Assembly: GCA_022758935.1 (NCBI GenBank)
Contig: JAEMQG010000141.1
Span: forward strand, 1-6,097
Direction: 5' to 3'
Length of the DNA: 6,097 nucleotides
Source: Candidatus Nitrosopumilus sp.
GTDB lineage: Archaea; Thermoproteota; Nitrososphaeria; Nitrososphaerales; Nitrosopumilaceae
Shown here: in pieces, positions 4,431-6,097 of the stretch
How positions within the stretch are numbered: position 1 is the stretch's first letter
Layout: each line of letters opens with the position of its first letter
Notes under the pieces: generated by a model
The model's database searches: none
Seen by the model: the letters and a program-made list of their open reading frames with translations, nothing else
Told to the model about the DNA's origin: nothing
Translations under genes and position numbers: made by a program

Positions 4431-5564
4431 ATGAACACAGAATTACCACCGGGACTAGCACTTCAGAAAGTAGACGAGAGAATTATGACTCTCAATGTTG
4501 GGCCACAACATCCAGGTTCAGGACACATGAGAATTATTGTTCAAATTGATGGTGATTTTATTGTTGCATGTGATCCTGATCCTGGCTATGTTCACCGTGG
4601 TGAAGAAAAGATGGCTGAATACAGAAACTACATTACCAATATTCCACACTTAGAAAGACCAGTAATTCATGATTCTTGTAATATTTTATATCCTTATGTT
4701 TTGGGGGTTGAAGAACTTCTCGGCATTGAAGTACCAGAACGTGCAAAATACATCAGAGTTATTGCAGCTGAATTGAATAGATGTGTTTACACAATGTATT
4801 GGCTTGCAATCTATGGAATATTTTTAGGTCATTCAACAATGTTTATGTGGCCTGCAGGTGATCGTGAATTGTTAATTGATCTATTAGAAAAAATGACTGG
4901 AGCTAGAGTTACTCATGCTCATTTTGTTCCTGGTGGTGTGAGAAATGATTTGCCACCAAACTTTGAAGATGTTTGTTTAAGACAAGTAAATTATTTTGAA
5001 AAAAGAATTAAAGAATATGCAGCAGTTTTCTATGATAATCCAATTTTAATTGCAAGAACTGCTAATACTGGCGTTTTATCACGGGAGGACGCAATTAGAT
5101 TAGGTACAACTGGTTCTGTTCTTCGTGCTAGTGGCGTAGACTATGATATTAGAAAAAAGGAACCATATGATGTCTATGAAGAATTAGATTTCCAAACCAA
5201 TGTCCTTAAAGAAGGTGATTCATATGCACGGTCAAAAATTCCATGGCTTGATATGATGGAAAGTTGTAGAATTATTAGACATGCATTACAAAAAATGCCC
5301 AAGTCTGGTTCTGTACGAGTAAAATTAAAACCAAATCCAAAAGGTGGTGATGCTTCCGTTTACAAACGTGTAGAATCTGGAAGAGGTTCTTTGGGTTGTT
5401 ACATTGTTTCAGATAAAAAACCTGAACCATATAGAGTAAAACTAAGCGTTCCCTCATTTAGAAATCTTATAGCATTACCATATCTTCTCAAAGGAGAAAA
5501 ACTTGGAAACATGCCATCAGTATATTGGAGTCTTAACTATTGGCCAGTGGAGGCAGATAGATAA
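4431..5564 (+). CDS. nuoD: Complex I subunit D (NuoD, 49-kDa subunit)
   Basis: The 377-residue subunit forms the quinone-reducing site together with NuoB. Family blocks in order are MTLNVGPQHP (19-28), PDPGYVHRGEEKMAE (49-63), FVPGGVRNDLP (165-175), LRASGVDYDIRKKEPYDVYE (231-250), LGCYIVSDKKPEPYRVKL (321-338) and the canonical C-terminal VEADR. The CxxC pairs of [NiFe] hydrogenase large subunits are absent, so it is not a hydrogenase. The length is normal to slightly short. The N-terminal strand reads HPGSGHMR instead of HPxxHGxLR, and the positions of two other quinone-site residues also differ (see findings). Two ATGs are possible. The one at 4425 overlaps the nuoC stop (ATGA). The one at 4431 has AGGAAG (4419-4424) six bases upstream and is preferred; the difference is two residues. 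The stop directly abuts nuoH. Confidence 0.96.
   Translation: MNTELPPGLALQKVDERIMTLNVGPQHPGSGHMRIIVQIDGDFIVACDPDPGYVHRGEEKMAEYRNYITNIPHLERPVIHDSCNILYPYVLGVEELLGIEVPERAKYIRVIAAELNRCVYTMYWLAIYGIFLGHSTMFMWPAGDRELLIDLLEKMTGARVTHAHFVPGGVRNDLPPNFEDVCLRQVNYFEKRIKEYAAVFYDNPILIARTANTGVLSREDAIRLGTTGSVLRASGVDYDIRKKEPYDVYEELDFQTNVLKEGDSYARSKIPWLDMMESCRIIRHALQKMPKSGSVRVKLKPNPKGGDASVYKRVESGRGSLGCYIVSDKKPEPYRVKLSVPSFRNLIALPYLLKGEKLGNMPSVYWSLNYWPVEADR
5549..5553 (+). promoter_or_regulatory. nuoH: Shine-Dalgarno-like site for nuoH
   Basis: GGAGG lies near the end of nuoD, 11 bases before the nuoH ATG. It is the best match to a Shine-Dalgarno core in the operon. The spacing is somewhat long, and coupling to nuoD termination may also contribute, since the nuoH ATG follows the nuoD TAA with no gap. 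Confidence 0.4.
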
Positions 5565-6097
5565 ATGTCTGTTATTGCACCAAATTTCAAATTTAGCGAA
5601 TTTGTAAAATCTATTTTAGACAATGCATTCTGGATACTTTTAATCTTTGTACTAATAGGGCTCCCAGCTGTTTTCATAATTTTATTCTATATTGAAATGC
5701 CTATAATTAACGGCGAACTACTTACCCCATTTCTTGCATTGACTTGGTTGGCAGATCCTTCTAGAACTCTTCCAATTTTAAAAGCATTCATGACTACTGA
5801 TCTGTTTAAGATTGCAGCTTTTCCTGGATTTGGATTTGCAGCATTAATTGCAGCTGGAACAATATTTATAGAAAGAAAAATGTTAGCAAAACTACAGCTT
5901 AGAGTAGGTCCTTTCTACTGTGGAAAATTCGAAGGAATTTTACAATTAATGGGTGATGGGCTCAAGTTAATATCAAAAGAAATTATTATTCCTGAGAAAG
6001 CTGACAAACCAATTTTCTGGGCAGCACCTGTAATATTTGTCGCTACAGCTGAAGCATTTGTTGCATTAATTCATGTTGCCCCAGGTTTGGTAGTTGC
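5565..6097 (+). CDS. nuoH: Complex I subunit H (NuoH/ND1-like), 5' part only
   Basis: An open frame runs from the ATG to the right edge: 177 whole codons with no stop. NuoH is the membrane subunit that forms the entry of the quinone tunnel and links the Q module to the proton-pumping arm. The family core is visible: a membrane helix at about 80-101 ends in ERKMLAKLQLRVGP (103-116), followed by LLQPxxDG-like ILQLMGDGLKL (125-135), KEIIIPEKADKPIF (138-151) and a further helix from about 152. In typical NuoH the ER(K/R) motif comes about 35-40 residues from the start; here it is at 103. The added part holds another clear helix (about 22-44) and a loop of about 35 residues. The conserved GPNRVG stretch reads GPFYCG. 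The ATG abuts the nuoD stop, and no later in-frame ATG is well placed until Met45. Full-length family members are about 330 residues or more, so the rest lies outside the window. Confidence 0.93.
   Translation, partial: MSVIAPNFKFSEFVKSILDNAFWILLIFVLIGLPAVFIILFYIEMPIINGELLTPFLALTWLADPSRTLPILKAFMTTDLFKIAAFPGFGFAALIAAGTIFIERKMLAKLQLRVGPFYCGKFEGILQLMGDGLKLISKEIIIPEKADKPIFWAAPVIFVATAEAFVALIHVAPGLVV

Noticed and set aside
5275..5457. Minus-strand frame inside nuoD
   Set aside because: It is opposite the conserved C-terminal part of nuoD and has no domain resemblance.
4425..5564. NuoD as a [NiFe] hydrogenase large subunit
   Set aside because: The paired CxxC metal ligands near both ends are absent and the C-terminus is the complex I type ending in Asp-Arg.

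Overview
The window is a compact, AT-rich piece of an archaeal chromosome. Protein motifs and gene order point to an ammonia-oxidising marine Nitrososphaeria (Thaumarchaeota), most like Nitrosopumilus or a close relative. Support comes from a biotin-dependent acyl-CoA carboxylase with separate carboxyltransferase, biotin carboxylase and carrier genes, a separate nuoC and nuoD with no NADH-module genes between nuoD and nuoH, archaeal TATA-type promoters, and frequent TTG starts. The taxon is judged from memory of these families, not from a search.

Layout. Bases 1-2309 (+) hold the acetyl-CoA/propionyl-CoA carboxylase operon: the end of the carboxyltransferase subunit, the complete biotin carboxylase and the complete biotin carrier subunit. 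In these archaea this enzyme is known to carboxylate acetyl-CoA and propionyl-CoA in the 3-hydroxypropionate/4-hydroxybutyrate CO2-fixation cycle. Bases 2327-2791 (-) hold a convergent peroxiredoxin gene; a short AT-only inverted repeat between it and the carboxylase operon could terminate both. Bases 2792-2901 are a divergent promoter region. Bases 2902-6097 (+) hold the start of a complex I operon: nuoA, nuoB, nuoC, nuoD and the first 177 codons of nuoH, with junctions that overlap or abut except for a 40-base gap before nuoB.

How the genes work together. NuoB, C and D are the connecting (Q) module and NuoA and H the adjoining membrane segment of a complex I. Because nuoD is followed directly by nuoH, the cluster has no nuoE/F/G at the usual place, which suggests an 11-subunit enzyme that uses a donor other than NADH, or that runs in reverse to supply low-potential electrons. 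The carboxylase spends ATP and bicarbonate on carbon fixation, so the window places carbon fixation and energy conservation side by side with one thiol peroxidase between them.

No wholly new system is evident. The most noteworthy signals are a carboxylase BT domain apparently split between two genes, a NuoH with an extra N-terminal membrane helix, and a NuoD whose usual quinone-contacting residues are replaced. There is no RNA gene, CRISPR array, mobile element or long non-coding stretch (the longest gap between genes is 110 bases).
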